Source: Ignavibacteria bacterium UBA4661
GTDB taxonomy: Bacteria > Bacteroidota > Ignavibacteria > Kapaibacteriales > UBA4661
Length of the DNA: 10,190 nucleotides
Assembly: GCA_002405405.1 (NCBI GenBank)
Contig: DHLT01000091.1
Coordinates: 2,720 to 12,909 of the forward strand
Direction of reading: 5' to 3'
Under the pieces are notes generated by a model that was given only the letters and a program-made list of their open reading frames with translations, ran no database searches and had not been told where the DNA came from. A program made the position numbers and the translations under genes. Of this stretch, positions 1 to 7,419 are shown one piece after another (the stretch's first letter is position 1; each line of letters begins with the position of its first letter).

Positions 1-3000
1 GAACGGTATCTTTCTTTGGTTCGAATATCGGTGCGCTAAGTCGAGTTTTCTTTTTTGGAACAAGTGGAGCAGAAGGAACCATTGTTTCTAAAACATCACG
101 AGAAGTTACTGTGCGCCCACCAAGTAATGCAAGTGGTGTTGGGCGAGTATATGTGTGGAGTACCATGGGTGATCGTGATTTTAGTCCGGCAAGTACACCT
201 ATTTCGATTATAAATCCACCAACGGTTACTGCGCTCACCGCAAATTTTGCTTCACAAGCAGGTATTCCTTCAACCAATATTGCACCACAAGGTGAGCTTA
301 TTACACTTACCGGAACAAATTTGGATCGATTGACCGAAGTCCGATTCTTTGGTGCTAGTGGTACATTGGGAACAGTAATTTCAAGTTCGGGAACGCAATG
401 TGTTGTGCGTGTACCATCAACACTTCCTCTTGCCAATGGTACGGTTGGTGCAGTCTTTGTTCGTAACATTGCAAACACGGCAACGATTAACAACATCACC
501 TATGTTGCACGACCAAATATTACGGTGGTAAGAGCAGTATTGGGCGGGTCGAATAACCCACCGAATACAGCAGTGGGCAGTAGAAAATTCCAAGTATTCT
601 CACCAACGGGTGGATCAGCAAGCACATTATCACGGGTGGTACGGGCACACTTCTTTGGTGAAAATGGCGTACGAGTACCATTGGTTGCAGATCCTGATTT
701 TGATCAGCGATATTTGACCTGTACAGTGCCAACTACTGCAACGCGGACTTCAACCAATGATATTGATACATTATTGGTAGTTAGTCCAACCGGTTATGAT
801 CGCTTTGCGGTGAAATTTGTGAATATCCCAAGAGTTACAGGTATATCGCCTAATTCTGCGCGTCCGGGAGATGTTGTTACGCTGACGGGAACAGACCTTG
901 ACCAGCTAACCGATGTACGATTCTTTGGAGCAAATGGTGTGCAGGGTAAAGTTCTTGCCAGTGAGTATACTACTGCTCGTGTTGAATTACCTGCTGTAAG
1001 TCCTACGGTCAATTATAATCAGCGAACAGGCGGCATTTTTGCCAGCAATATCGCAGGATCAAGTTTGTCAACTCTGAATTTTGCTATTTTCTCAACACCG
1101 CCAGTTGTTGATAGTATAGTGCCAACAGTAGTACAAGAGGGTGATGTAATTCGATTGTTTGGTCCGAATGTTATTGAGATAACAGCTGTTCGGTTCTTTG
1201 GACTGAATGGCATAGTTGCTGAGATTACCGAACGCAACGCACGTAGCATAAGTGTAAGAGTGCCAGTCGGTACATATGGTAGAGCAGATAATCTTGGTGT
1301 CTTCAATGGGTTTGGGGGAAGCTTAACATCTCAAGAAGTTGGTGTGTCGCGTGCGCCATCATCGGTTGCTACAATTCTCCCTTCGACTTTCACTTCAGGC
1401 GATACCATTATCGTGAGTGGGAATGATATGATCTTTGTCAATGAAGTTCGCTTCTTTGGTGCTAATGGTACACCGGGTACTATTATTGCACGATCACCTA
1501 ATAGTGTTGCGGTGGTCGTACCACGTGTAACGGGTGCTCTGTCAGGACAGCTTTTTGTGCGTAATCCGATCGGCAGTACATTATCTATTCCCACCGCAAG
1601 CTATCGAAGCCTGATTGCTGATCCGCCTGTGATAACCGATGTGAATGGGATTGGTACAACGACCGCAACATTGGTCTTTACAGCACCAACAACCGGGCGA
1701 GGTATTGCAAGTTCGTTTAGAATTGATATACAACCAACCGGTATTGCAACACCTGCTACGATTCAGTTTAACTCGGCAACTGCGTTCTACACCGTACAAC
1801 TGCGTGGGCTTGCACCGGGCGCAATCAATACTGTATCCGTATTCTCTGTGAATACTACCGGTACAAGCAGTCCTGCAACACGGCAATTCACAACACTCAG
1901 TACCTCGGGACTACCAGGCGCACCAACAAATTTGAGAGTAACAAGAGTCGTTGAAAGTGCTAACGGACTTGAAAACATAGAAGTAGGTTGGAGTCCTGCG
2001 ATCACAGGTGGTACGCCGACATCGTATCGTGTAAATGTGTATCAAATTCGTAGATATGAGAATGGAAGAGTTGAGGGGCGGATACGAAATGTGAATCATG
2101 CGATTGTGAGTGGTAGTCAGACAACAGTCGTATTACGAGCGGTTTTTAATGCGGATCCAAACAGCACAAGAGATGATGCCAATCCTGCGGGATTTAATAA
2201 CAATAATGAATTTATTCCGCTTCCGGGCAGTAGATCAAGTTGGTGGTTGGATGAGCCATCATCTTTTGGCACATTTATGCGAGTAATCGCAACAAATGCG
2301 ACCGGCAGTGTTGCATCCGGCGCGTTCTTCCAACTGATAAGCATACCATCAAAACCCGGAACACCATACAGTGTGTACCAAGATGCTGGTTCTTTTCAAA
2401 GAGGAGTAGTTGTAAGACCTCCGGGCGACGGTATAAACAAAACAACAAGCGGATTTACTGTCAGTGCAGGTATAGACTATAACGACGATAGACTAAAAGT
2501 CCAACAGTTTGAATTACAACTCTTAGGATCAGACAATAATTATGTAACACCGATTGAAACAAGAGTTCTCAACGCACAAGACGGTGTGTATGCAAATGGG
2601 CGAAAGTATCAAAGGAGTGGTGATGTTATCTTTACTAATTTGACCAATGGGCAACGCTATGTTGTGCGTATGACGGCACTCAATGGCAATGGTGCTCGGC
2701 GCTCTACCTCAATAACAACGAATATCATTACATTGGTCGGTACTAACCCTGCACCGCCGGAGTTACTGAGAATTGCTGATATCCAGATTGGTGTTACGCA
2801 AGCAAGTTTTACCGGTCGTTGGGTCGCACTCAGTGCGGCAGGTGGCACACCGGAGGGATACGAAGTTCAGTTGTCCAATACATCTGGTGTCATGACGGAT
2901 ACCTTGGCAAGTAATACATTTACTACTAATGTTCCTTCTTATACTTTTTCAGGTCTCTCTAACGAGGCATTGTATCGCTTCCGTGTACGGTCGTTTAATA

Positions 3001-4133
3001 ACAATAAAACACAATTCAGTCCATGGACATTGTCGAATGTTACCGCCATGCAGAATTTGCGAGCGCAGGATTCCTTGACCTTGCGCATGATTTATGCAAA
3101 TTCCGGTGGCGCATCATGGCGAAGACAGTCGGGATGGAATTCTCGGTTTGACATCGACTCATGGCAGGGGGTCATTGTCGAAAATGATCGTGTGGTGGGA
3201 TTAGTCTTGACGAACAATAATATGACAACGTTGAGCGATTCAATACGGCGACTGACGGCTCTTCGTGTGCTCTCGCTTCGTGGTAATCGCTTAACGACAT
3301 TCCCTGCGGGTATTCGGCAATTACGAAACTTGCAGGTGTTAGAATTAGATAATAACAGTCTTAGTGGTGAGCTGGGGAGTTTGTCGGAACTCACGAATCT
3401 GCGCGTTGTGCGCGTCGATCAAAATAACTTGACTTCATTGGCAAGCACTGTCTTTGGTACATCGACACCCATGCAACTTTTTAATGCGGAGAATAATCAA
3501 CTTACGGCTCTGCCGACAACACTATTGAATGCTACGCAAATCCGTGTTTTGGCATTTAGTAACAATCAGATCGCGTCATGGTCAGGGAATGTCTCTTCAT
3601 TGACGGCACTGCGTTCGGTACTTTTCGGCAATAATCGCTTGACAAGTATTCCAACCTTTACAACCAATACCAATCTCTTGCATTTCAATATGCAGAGCAA
3701 TCGTCTGTCGGGTACAGCTACAACGGCAAATGCTTCACTAGCGCGTAATTCTGCCATTACCTATTTGATCGACCGCCAAACTTCTCTCGTACAATCACAA
3801 GCAAATACAACTGATGATTTTCTTGCACCCATGATGAGTATTTCCAGGCAGACTCTCTCAGCAAATGGTGTCGATGTGGCGGTATATCCTATTCCTGCAC
3901 AATCTGAGATTTCTGTTCGCTTGCAGGTGAGTATCAGTGGTATGTATCGTATGGCACTCTGTGATATGCAGGGTAAAGAGGTGATTGCACCTAGTGAATA
4001 TGTTCTAGCCGATGGCGAACATACACTTCGTTTTGCAACCAATCATCTACCCAATGGAACGTATATGCTTACGGTCGTTACGCCTAGTGCCATAGGCAAG
4101 CCGCTTCGCTATCCTGTGATGATTGTACGGTAA
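1..4133 (+). CDS. Giant mosaic surface protein (IPT/TIG repeats, Fn3, LRR, T9SS sorting domain), 5' partial
   Basis: The reading frame is open from the first full codon at position 3 to the TAA at 4131-4133, giving 1376 residues with the N-terminus outside the window. The GTG at 111 is internal, because the codons before it already encode an IPT-type repeat (RVFFFGTSG). Domain order by codon number (nucleotide/3): six IPT/TIG-like immunoglobulin folds to about 537; about four fibronectin type III-like domains at about 541-635, 639-780, 780-916 and 917-1018; an LRR cap and about eight leucine-rich repeats at 1023-1244; a short linker; and a type A T9SS sorting domain at about 1292-1376. No catalytic motif is visible. 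In known families such architectures are adhesins or cell-surface scaffolds secreted through the outer membrane by T9SS; an adhesive or ligand-binding role here is inferred. Gene 2 follows after 57 bases on the same strand. The domain assignments were made by eye, and the Fn3 boundaries are the least certain. Confidence 0.95.
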   Translation, partial: TVSFFGSNIGALSRVFFFGTSGAEGTIVSKTSREVTVRPPSNASGVGRVYVWSTMGDRDFSPASTPISIINPPTVTALTANFASQAGIPSTNIAPQGELITLTGTNLDRLTEVRFFGASGTLGTVISSSGTQCVVRVPSTLPLANGTVGAVFVRNIANTATINNITYVARPNITVVRAVLGGSNNPPNTAVGSRKFQVFSPTGGSASTLSRVVRAHFFGENGVRVPLVADPDFDQRYLTCTVPTTATRTSTNDIDTLLVVSPTGYDRFAVKFVNIPRVTGISPNSARPGDVVTLTGTDLDQLTDVRFFGANGVQGKVLASEYTTARVELPAVSPTVNYNQRTGGIFASNIAGSSLSTLNFAIFSTPPVVDSIVPTVVQEGDVIRLFGPNVIEITAVRFFGLNGIVAEITERNARSISVRVPVGTYGRADNLGVFNGFGGSLTSQEVGVSRAPSSVATILPSTFTSGDTIIVSGNDMIFVNEVRFFGANGTPGTIIARSPNSVAVVVPRVTGALSGQLFVRNPIGSTLSIPTASYRSLIADPPVITDVNGIGTTTATLVFTAPTTGRGIASSFRIDIQPTGIATPATIQFNSATAFYTVQLRGLAPGAINTVSVFSVNTTGTSSPATRQFTTLSTSGLPGAPTNLRVTRVVESANGLENIEVGWSPAITGGTPTSYRVNVYQIRRYENGRVEGRIRNVNHAIVSGSQTTVVLRAVFNADPNSTRDDANPAGFNNNNEFIPLPGSRSSWWLDEPSSFGTFMRVIATNATGSVASGAFFQLISIPSKPGTPYSVYQDAGSFQRGVVVRPPGDGINKTTSGFTVSAGIDYNDDRLKVQQFELQLLGSDNNYVTPIETRVLNAQDGVYANGRKYQRSGDVIFTNLTNGQRYVVRMTALNGNGARRSTSITTNIITLVGTNPAPPELLRIADIQIGVTQASFTGRWVALSAAGGTPEGYEVQLSNTSGVMTDTLASNTFTTNVPSYTFSGLSNEALYRFRVRSFNNNKTQFSPWTLSNVTAMQNLRAQDSLTLRMIYANSGGASWRRQSGWNSRFDIDSWQGVIVENDRVVGLVLTNNNMTTLSDSIRRLTALRVLSLRGNRLTTFPAGIRQLRNLQVLELDNNSLSGELGSLSELTNLRVVRVDQNNLTSLASTVFGTSTPMQLFNAENNQLTALPTTLLNATQIRVLAFSNNQIASWSGNVSSLTALRSVLFGNNRLTSIPTFTTNTNLLHFNMQSNRLSGTATTANASLARNSAITYLIDRQTSLVQSQANTTDDFLAPMMSISRQTLSANGVDVAVYPIPAQSEISVRLQVSISGMYRMALCDMQGKEVIAPSEYVLADGEHTLRFATNHLPNGTYMLTVVTPSAIGKPLRYPVMIVR
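3..1613 (+). repeat. Array of six IPT/TIG-like repeats with FFG signature
   Basis: Six diverged protein repeats of about 86-102 residues. The Phe-Phe-Gly signature is encoded at 51, 345, 651, 921, 1194 and 1452. A typical unit starts with Pro plus a hydrophobic V-x-x-I/L stretch, then G-D/E-x-I/V-x-L-x-G-x-x-L, then V-R-F-F-G-A-N-G followed by a G-x-I/V strand, and ends in an R-V-P strand and a V-x-N strand. The pattern of a Gly-rich turn and strands matches the IPT/TIG fold seen in bacterial adhesins. The third unit (about 510-820) is the most divergent and carries insertions. The first unit is cut by the window edge, so more copies probably lie upstream. Confidence 0.85.
1623..3057 (+). repeat. 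About four fibronectin type III-like domains in gene 1
   Basis: Consecutive beta-sandwich modules start near PPVITDV (1623), GAPTNLRV (about 1917), a Ser-Lys-Pro-Gly-Thr-Pro segment (about 2346) and APPELL (about 2751). Fn3 hallmarks are a Pro-rich entry, a mid-domain strand of the form Y-x-V/L-x-V/L (SYRVNVY, GYEVQL), and a late strand of the form L-x-x-x-x-x-Y-x-F/V-R-V/M (ALYRFRVRSF, RYVVRMTALN). The second and third modules are longer than the usual 90-100 residues and carry loop insertions. They probably act as spacers between the IPT array and the LRR block. Confidence 0.7.
3069..3732 (+). repeat. Leucine-rich repeat block with N-terminal cap
   Basis: The block opens with a cap of the form D-S-L-x-L-x-x-I-Y-x-x-x-G-G-x-x-W, then W-Q-G-V and R-V-V-G-L-V-L. 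It resembles the LRR cap of plant receptor-like proteins and is also common in secreted Bacteroidota proteins. About eight repeats of 20-25 residues follow from 3192, with cores such as LRVLSLRGNRL, LQVLELDNNSL, LRVVRVDQNNL, MQLFNAENNQL, IRVLAFSNNQI and LLHFNMQSNRL. The conserved N-x-L/I positions mark the asparagine ladder. LRR solenoids usually bind proteins or glycans; the ligand here is unknown. Confidence 0.9.
3876..4130 (+). other. Type IX secretion C-terminal sorting domain (type A-like)
   Basis: The last 85 residues of gene 1 match the Por/T9SS type A sorting domain. There is an opening VAVYPIPA (usual form V-Y-P-N-P), then a strand EISVRL, a D-M-Q-G-K-E-V turn (usual form D-x-x-G-K-x-V), H-T-L-R-F, a L-P-N-G-T-Y-M-L-T-V segment (usual form L-x-x-G-x-Y-x-x-x-V), and a basic C-terminus (MIVR). 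In this family the domain directs passage through the outer membrane and is removed on anchoring or release. The usual Asn of PNP is Ile here. Confidence 0.88.
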
Positions 4134-4190
4134 GTTTTAGTACCTAATGATTATGCAATACTATTATTCTCATTCTTTTTCTTCTCGATC

Positions 4191-4283
4191 ATGATTGCAC
4201 CAGTATTTCATCGCACTCGCTTGCTTCGGGTATGGATTATCGCTCTTCTGCTGTGCATTGGTAGCATAGTGGAGATGTCGGCA
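4191..4283 (+). other. Signal peptide of gene 2
   Basis: Residues 1-31: a basic n-region with three Arg, a hydrophobic core from about 14 to 27, and predicted signal peptidase I cleavage after Ala31, leaving Gln at the mature N-terminus. Met at -3 is not ideal, so the exact cut is uncertain. Cys22 lies in the core but follows Leu-Leu-Leu without a lipobox Ala or Gly, so a lipoprotein signal is unlikely. Confidence 0.8.
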
Positions 4284-7217
4284 CAGATTATCGTCGTGCG
4301 TGAGCGATCAACCGTGATTGCCGCCACATCGCTTGCCGATATTGCGCGAGCGCCGGAAGCATTGGAGATTACACTCCGCAATACCGGTGCCACCGATGTC
4401 AGTATCAAGGGAGTCGTGCGGTTCTCAACGGGCAGTACGGTATTGATTCAAAGTAACACGACCGAAGCACCTACTCTGACTATTCGTGCTGGAGAAACGA
4501 GGATTTTTTTAGCACATCACTTTCTACGTGAAGGAGCTATTGCCGGAGCTTCGCTTGCCGAAACACCGATATTTCCTTTTACTTCAAGCTACGAGGTCTG
4601 TTACTCTATTATTTCAGCTGATGGTTCTCGAGTATTGGTTGCTCAGCGGTGTATTCCGGTGAATGCCCGACCACCCGTCAATGAAAATAATCTTCGCTCA
4701 CAAGTACGAAGAATCATGGGCTTCCCTGTAGAATGGGGTTCTATTACATTGACACCGTCAGGATTTCAGGCAAGTGGTCGTTTGACGATACCGAGCAATG
4801 CGCAATTCACTGTTCCTGCAAATAGGCAAATTAATTTTGTGAATGCAATATTTCCATTTTCAGTATTAGATAATGAAGCACAGGACATCGAACCACAGGG
4901 AGGGGAATTAACGCTGGTGGAAACAGAGCTTGCTGTTAGCTATCAAGGATGGGTAAATGCAACGCTAAGGAATTCGCAAGGTCCGTTGCGGATTCGTAGC
5001 GATCGAACGCTACAGGAAATGGCAAATGGATTAAGTCCAGGGAGTATTCGCGCCCGCATTCTGCTAAACATCGACAGCTATCTTCGCAACTATAATGTGA
5101 ACAATTCTGCCGTTACTGATTCGCTTGAACTTGGACTTGCACAAGGTGAAACCTTATCCGGTGGTGGTAGTCGATTGATTCCTGCAATCGTCGCCCAAGA
5201 GGTAGCAAATGCCAACCCACGAATAGCGAACGCATTGGTGGTGACGAATCAAGATTCGCTTACATGGAAGCTGTATGGATTTACATTTGGGGCAATTTCC
5301 CCGGTTACTGTTTCAGTAGGAACTGCTTCCTTAAATCTGCAAGGAACAGTGCAAATATCGGTGCCAAATTCAGAACTGACAAGAGTAAATATCCGATTTC
5401 AGTTTAGCAGAACCGGAAATACGTTCACCCCCAATGTTTCTATTCCTGACATCACTCGAATTGGGGCGTGGAGAACAAGGAATGGTGGGATACCGCCCGT
5501 TATTCGTATAGCATTCGGCGATGGGCAGATTACATCATCAGGTTTTCAATTCCCGGGTCGAGTAAGCGTTAATGCACGAGGGTTTACGGATCCACTACAA
5601 TTTTCTATCAGACGTTTTACCGTTGCATACAATGAGACCGATGGATGGAGTGTGGGGAATACGGAGTTGGAATTGCAGAATACTTCTACCGGAAAAATTG
5701 GGATGTCCTCTAGCGGAAAATGGTTTGCCTTTCAAGAGATAGAGGATAAAGCAACGGGGCGTACGACGAATTATACCATCGAGGGAGAGGGTTTTTTAGG
5801 GGTTGGTTTGCCTCTCGGATTAAGCCTTAATATTCCTACGAAACTCAAAGTAGATTCGACCGGCAATATCGAAGCAGAAATGCAAGTAAAGTTTGCATTT
5901 AAGTTCCCAGCAAAAAAAGGTGGTGATCCTGATAAATCGCCTGTAGGTATTGAAATTAAAAGTATTACGTATGGTTCTGCTTCCAAGCTCATAGCTATTG
6001 AAGGTGGGTTGGAATTGAGTTTACCAAAAGGTGTATCGGCTACTCTTAGTGATCTTGCCTTTGATGATACTGGATTACGCCGATTGAAAGGAGAGCTTGC
6101 CTGTGAATTTGCCAAGGGAAAATTTGAGGGAAAAATCGGTGTTGGGTTTAGCAATTTGAACGATACACTAACATGGAGCGGATTGGGTGAAATTGCCATT
6201 ACACAAGGAGCGCAAAAGATCGGGTTTGGTGTGGAGTTTACCTACGCAGATCAGTTTAATTTCAAATTTGGCATGAAGGTGTCGAGAATGCCCGGTATCC
6301 CTCTTTCTCAGACACCGCCAACATTCTTGGAACAAGTCAGTGGTAGTATTGCTTACAAACAGACGAATCCTAACGATGCAAGTACAGGACGATGGGATGT
6401 CGGCATCGGTACGATTATTTCTGTCTTCTCGCCACGTGATGAATTAAATGGTAAGCCCGGGATGAATCTTGATGTTACGGGTAATTTTCGCTTTGGCGGT
6501 GTCGGTGGCGTAGAGTTTGAAATAGCAGGTACTGCAACTGTCCGCGGCTGGGGCTTAAGCCAAGAAATCGGTCAGGCGAGTCTCAAGATCAACTTTACTA
6601 ATCGTACATTAGACGGTTCTATCAAGATGAATGCAACTCTCTTGGGAGCGGTAACTGCAACTGCCGATGTAAATCTGAGTATTGATTTCCCCAAAGGTAA
6701 ACTTCTTATTGATGCAACAGCGGCTTATAATGTTCTCGGTTTGGCAAGAGCCAACGGTAAATTCCTGTTAAAGCGCGATGACAAAGAGAATCGACTGTTT
6801 GTCGATTGGAATCAAACGCTGATTGATTTTAACAAGAGCTTCAGTGCCATTATTTATGTGAATTTTGGTGCAAAAGTAAGCTATGGATTTACGCTTGATA
6901 TCAACACCGTGAGCGTAGGTGGGAGCTTTAAATTTTATGGGTCTGCATACTTCGATGGTGGTATTGATGTTTGGGTTTATAAAAAATCGTTTGCCCGAGT
7001 ATCAGCAACCGTTGATGTGAAAGGAGCATTCAGCTATGTCTTCTCGAGTAAGCAACTTTCTTTAGATCTCAGTGGTACAGTCAAAATGCAAGGTGGTATT
7101 GGTGATTGGTGCGGATGTAATGATTGGTGCCGATGGGGTGTGAGTGGATGCTTGGATCTCAGTGCAAAAGCTAAGTACACGACATCAAGTGGTTTTACCT
7201 ATAGTTTTGACAGGTGA
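4191..7217 (+). CDS. Exported beta-rich protein of unknown function with Trp/Cys-rich C-terminus
   Basis: A 1008-residue protein with start ATG 4191 and stop TGA 7215. The start is supported by an immediate signal peptide (basic HRTRLLR, hydrophobic WIIALLLCIG, then MSAQ). No Shine-Dalgarno sequence is present; the upstream bases are pyrimidine-rich. Residues about 33-160 form a beta domain resembling an immunoglobulin-like fold, with two cysteines (137, 154) that could pair. Residues about 165-500 hold two copies of an I-T-x-x-S-G-F-Q-x-x-G-R segment (near 185 and 446). Residues about 530-960 are almost continuous alternating polar/hydrophobic strands rich in Gly, as in long beta-sheet or beta-solenoid envelope proteins. 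The end has a DWCGCNDWCRW motif with four cysteines (974, 976, 980, 987). There is no sorting domain, and no family was recognised with certainty. The N-terminal domain recalls the first domain of large Bacteroidota exported proteins, possibly the TANFOR type, but that is from memory. Probably co-transcribed with genes 1 and 3. Confidence 0.92.
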   Translation: MIAPVFHRTRLLRVWIIALLLCIGSIVEMSAQIIVVRERSTVIAATSLADIARAPEALEITLRNTGATDVSIKGVVRFSTGSTVLIQSNTTEAPTLTIRAGETRIFLAHHFLREGAIAGASLAETPIFPFTSSYEVCYSIISADGSRVLVAQRCIPVNARPPVNENNLRSQVRRIMGFPVEWGSITLTPSGFQASGRLTIPSNAQFTVPANRQINFVNAIFPFSVLDNEAQDIEPQGGELTLVETELAVSYQGWVNATLRNSQGPLRIRSDRTLQEMANGLSPGSIRARILLNIDSYLRNYNVNNSAVTDSLELGLAQGETLSGGGSRLIPAIVAQEVANANPRIANALVVTNQDSLTWKLYGFTFGAISPVTVSVGTASLNLQGTVQISVPNSELTRVNIRFQFSRTGNTFTPNVSIPDITRIGAWRTRNGGIPPVIRIAFGDGQITSSGFQFPGRVSVNARGFTDPLQFSIRRFTVAYNETDGWSVGNTELELQNTSTGKIGMSSSGKWFAFQEIEDKATGRTTNYTIEGEGFLGVGLPLGLSLNIPTKLKVDSTGNIEAEMQVKFAFKFPAKKGGDPDKSPVGIEIKSITYGSASKLIAIEGGLELSLPKGVSATLSDLAFDDTGLRRLKGELACEFAKGKFEGKIGVGFSNLNDTLTWSGLGEIAITQGAQKIGFGVEFTYADQFNFKFGMKVSRMPGIPLSQTPPTFLEQVSGSIAYKQTNPNDASTGRWDVGIGTIISVFSPRDELNGKPGMNLDVTGNFRFGGVGGVEFEIAGTATVRGWGLSQEIGQASLKINFTNRTLDGSIKMNATLLGAVTATADVNLSIDFPKGKLLIDATAAYNVLGLARANGKFLLKRDDKENRLFVDWNQTLIDFNKSFSAIIYVNFGAKVSYGFTLDINTVSVGGSFKFYGSAYFDGGIDVWVYKKSFARVSATVDVKGAFSYVFSSKQLSLDLSGTVKMQGGIGDWCGCNDWCRWGVSGCLDLSAKAKYTTSSGFTYSFDR
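7110..7151 (+). other. Trp/Cys-rich motif near the C-terminus of gene 2
   Basis: Residues 974-987 of gene 2 have the spacing C-x-C-x3-C-x6-C, interleaved with Trp 973, 979 and 982. The DNA holds two copies of GATTGGTGC within 30 bases, encoding D-W-C each time. The rest of this 1008-residue protein has only four other cysteines (one in the signal peptide, two in the N-terminal domain and one at 638), so the cluster stands out. It could form disulfides in an exported protein or bind a metal; neither can be decided from the sequence. Confidence 0.85.
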
Positions 7218-7287
7218 TATACAACACGATGATACCCACACTGAACACATAAAAACGATATTCTCACGTCATCTTATGGATACTAAT

Positions 7288-7419
7288 ATGAAATCGCAGG
7301 CAATATTTTGCAGGAAAACAAAACATACCGGTATAACTTCTCACAGCAAGTATATAGCGCAACATGTCGTGGTACTATGTTTACTGTCGGTTGTTTTCGG
7401 CGGTACTCTGCTTCATGCA
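7288..7419 (+). other. Signal peptide of gene 3
   Basis: Residues 1-44 counted from ATG 7288. The n-region of about 25 residues is unusually long, with several Lys, Arg and His. The hydrophobic core runs from about 27 to 40, and the predicted cleavage follows Ala44 in LLHAQ, again leaving Gln first as in gene 2. The position of this signal is the main reason to place the start at 7288 or 7276 and not at 7144. Confidence 0.8.

Noticed and set aside
111..113. GTG as the start codon of gene 1
   Set aside because: The frame is open to the window edge, and codons from position 3 encode an IPT repeat with the same FFG signature, so the start lies upstream of the window.
4126..4145. Short GGTA/TACC and GTAC/GTAC pairing after the stop of gene 1
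   Set aside because: A 4-base stem with no following T tract is within chance and does not support a terminator or operator.
4134..4190. Promoter for gene 2 in the 57-base gap
   Set aside because: No TAnnTTTG -7 element of the Bacteroidota type and no -33 TTTG is present; the gap is pyrimidine-rich only.
4254..4256. Cys22 of gene 2 as a lipoprotein cysteine
   Set aside because: It is preceded by Leu-Leu-Leu without Ala or Gly at -1 and lies within the hydrophobic core; the MSAQ site after it fits signal peptidase I better.
5771..6199. A 142-residue reverse-strand open frame inside gene 2
   Set aside because: It lies wholly antisense to a well-supported gene, is Pro/Ser-rich as expected of a shadow frame, and shows no domain, signal or start context. 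Smaller antisense frames inside genes 1-3 were dismissed for the same reasons.
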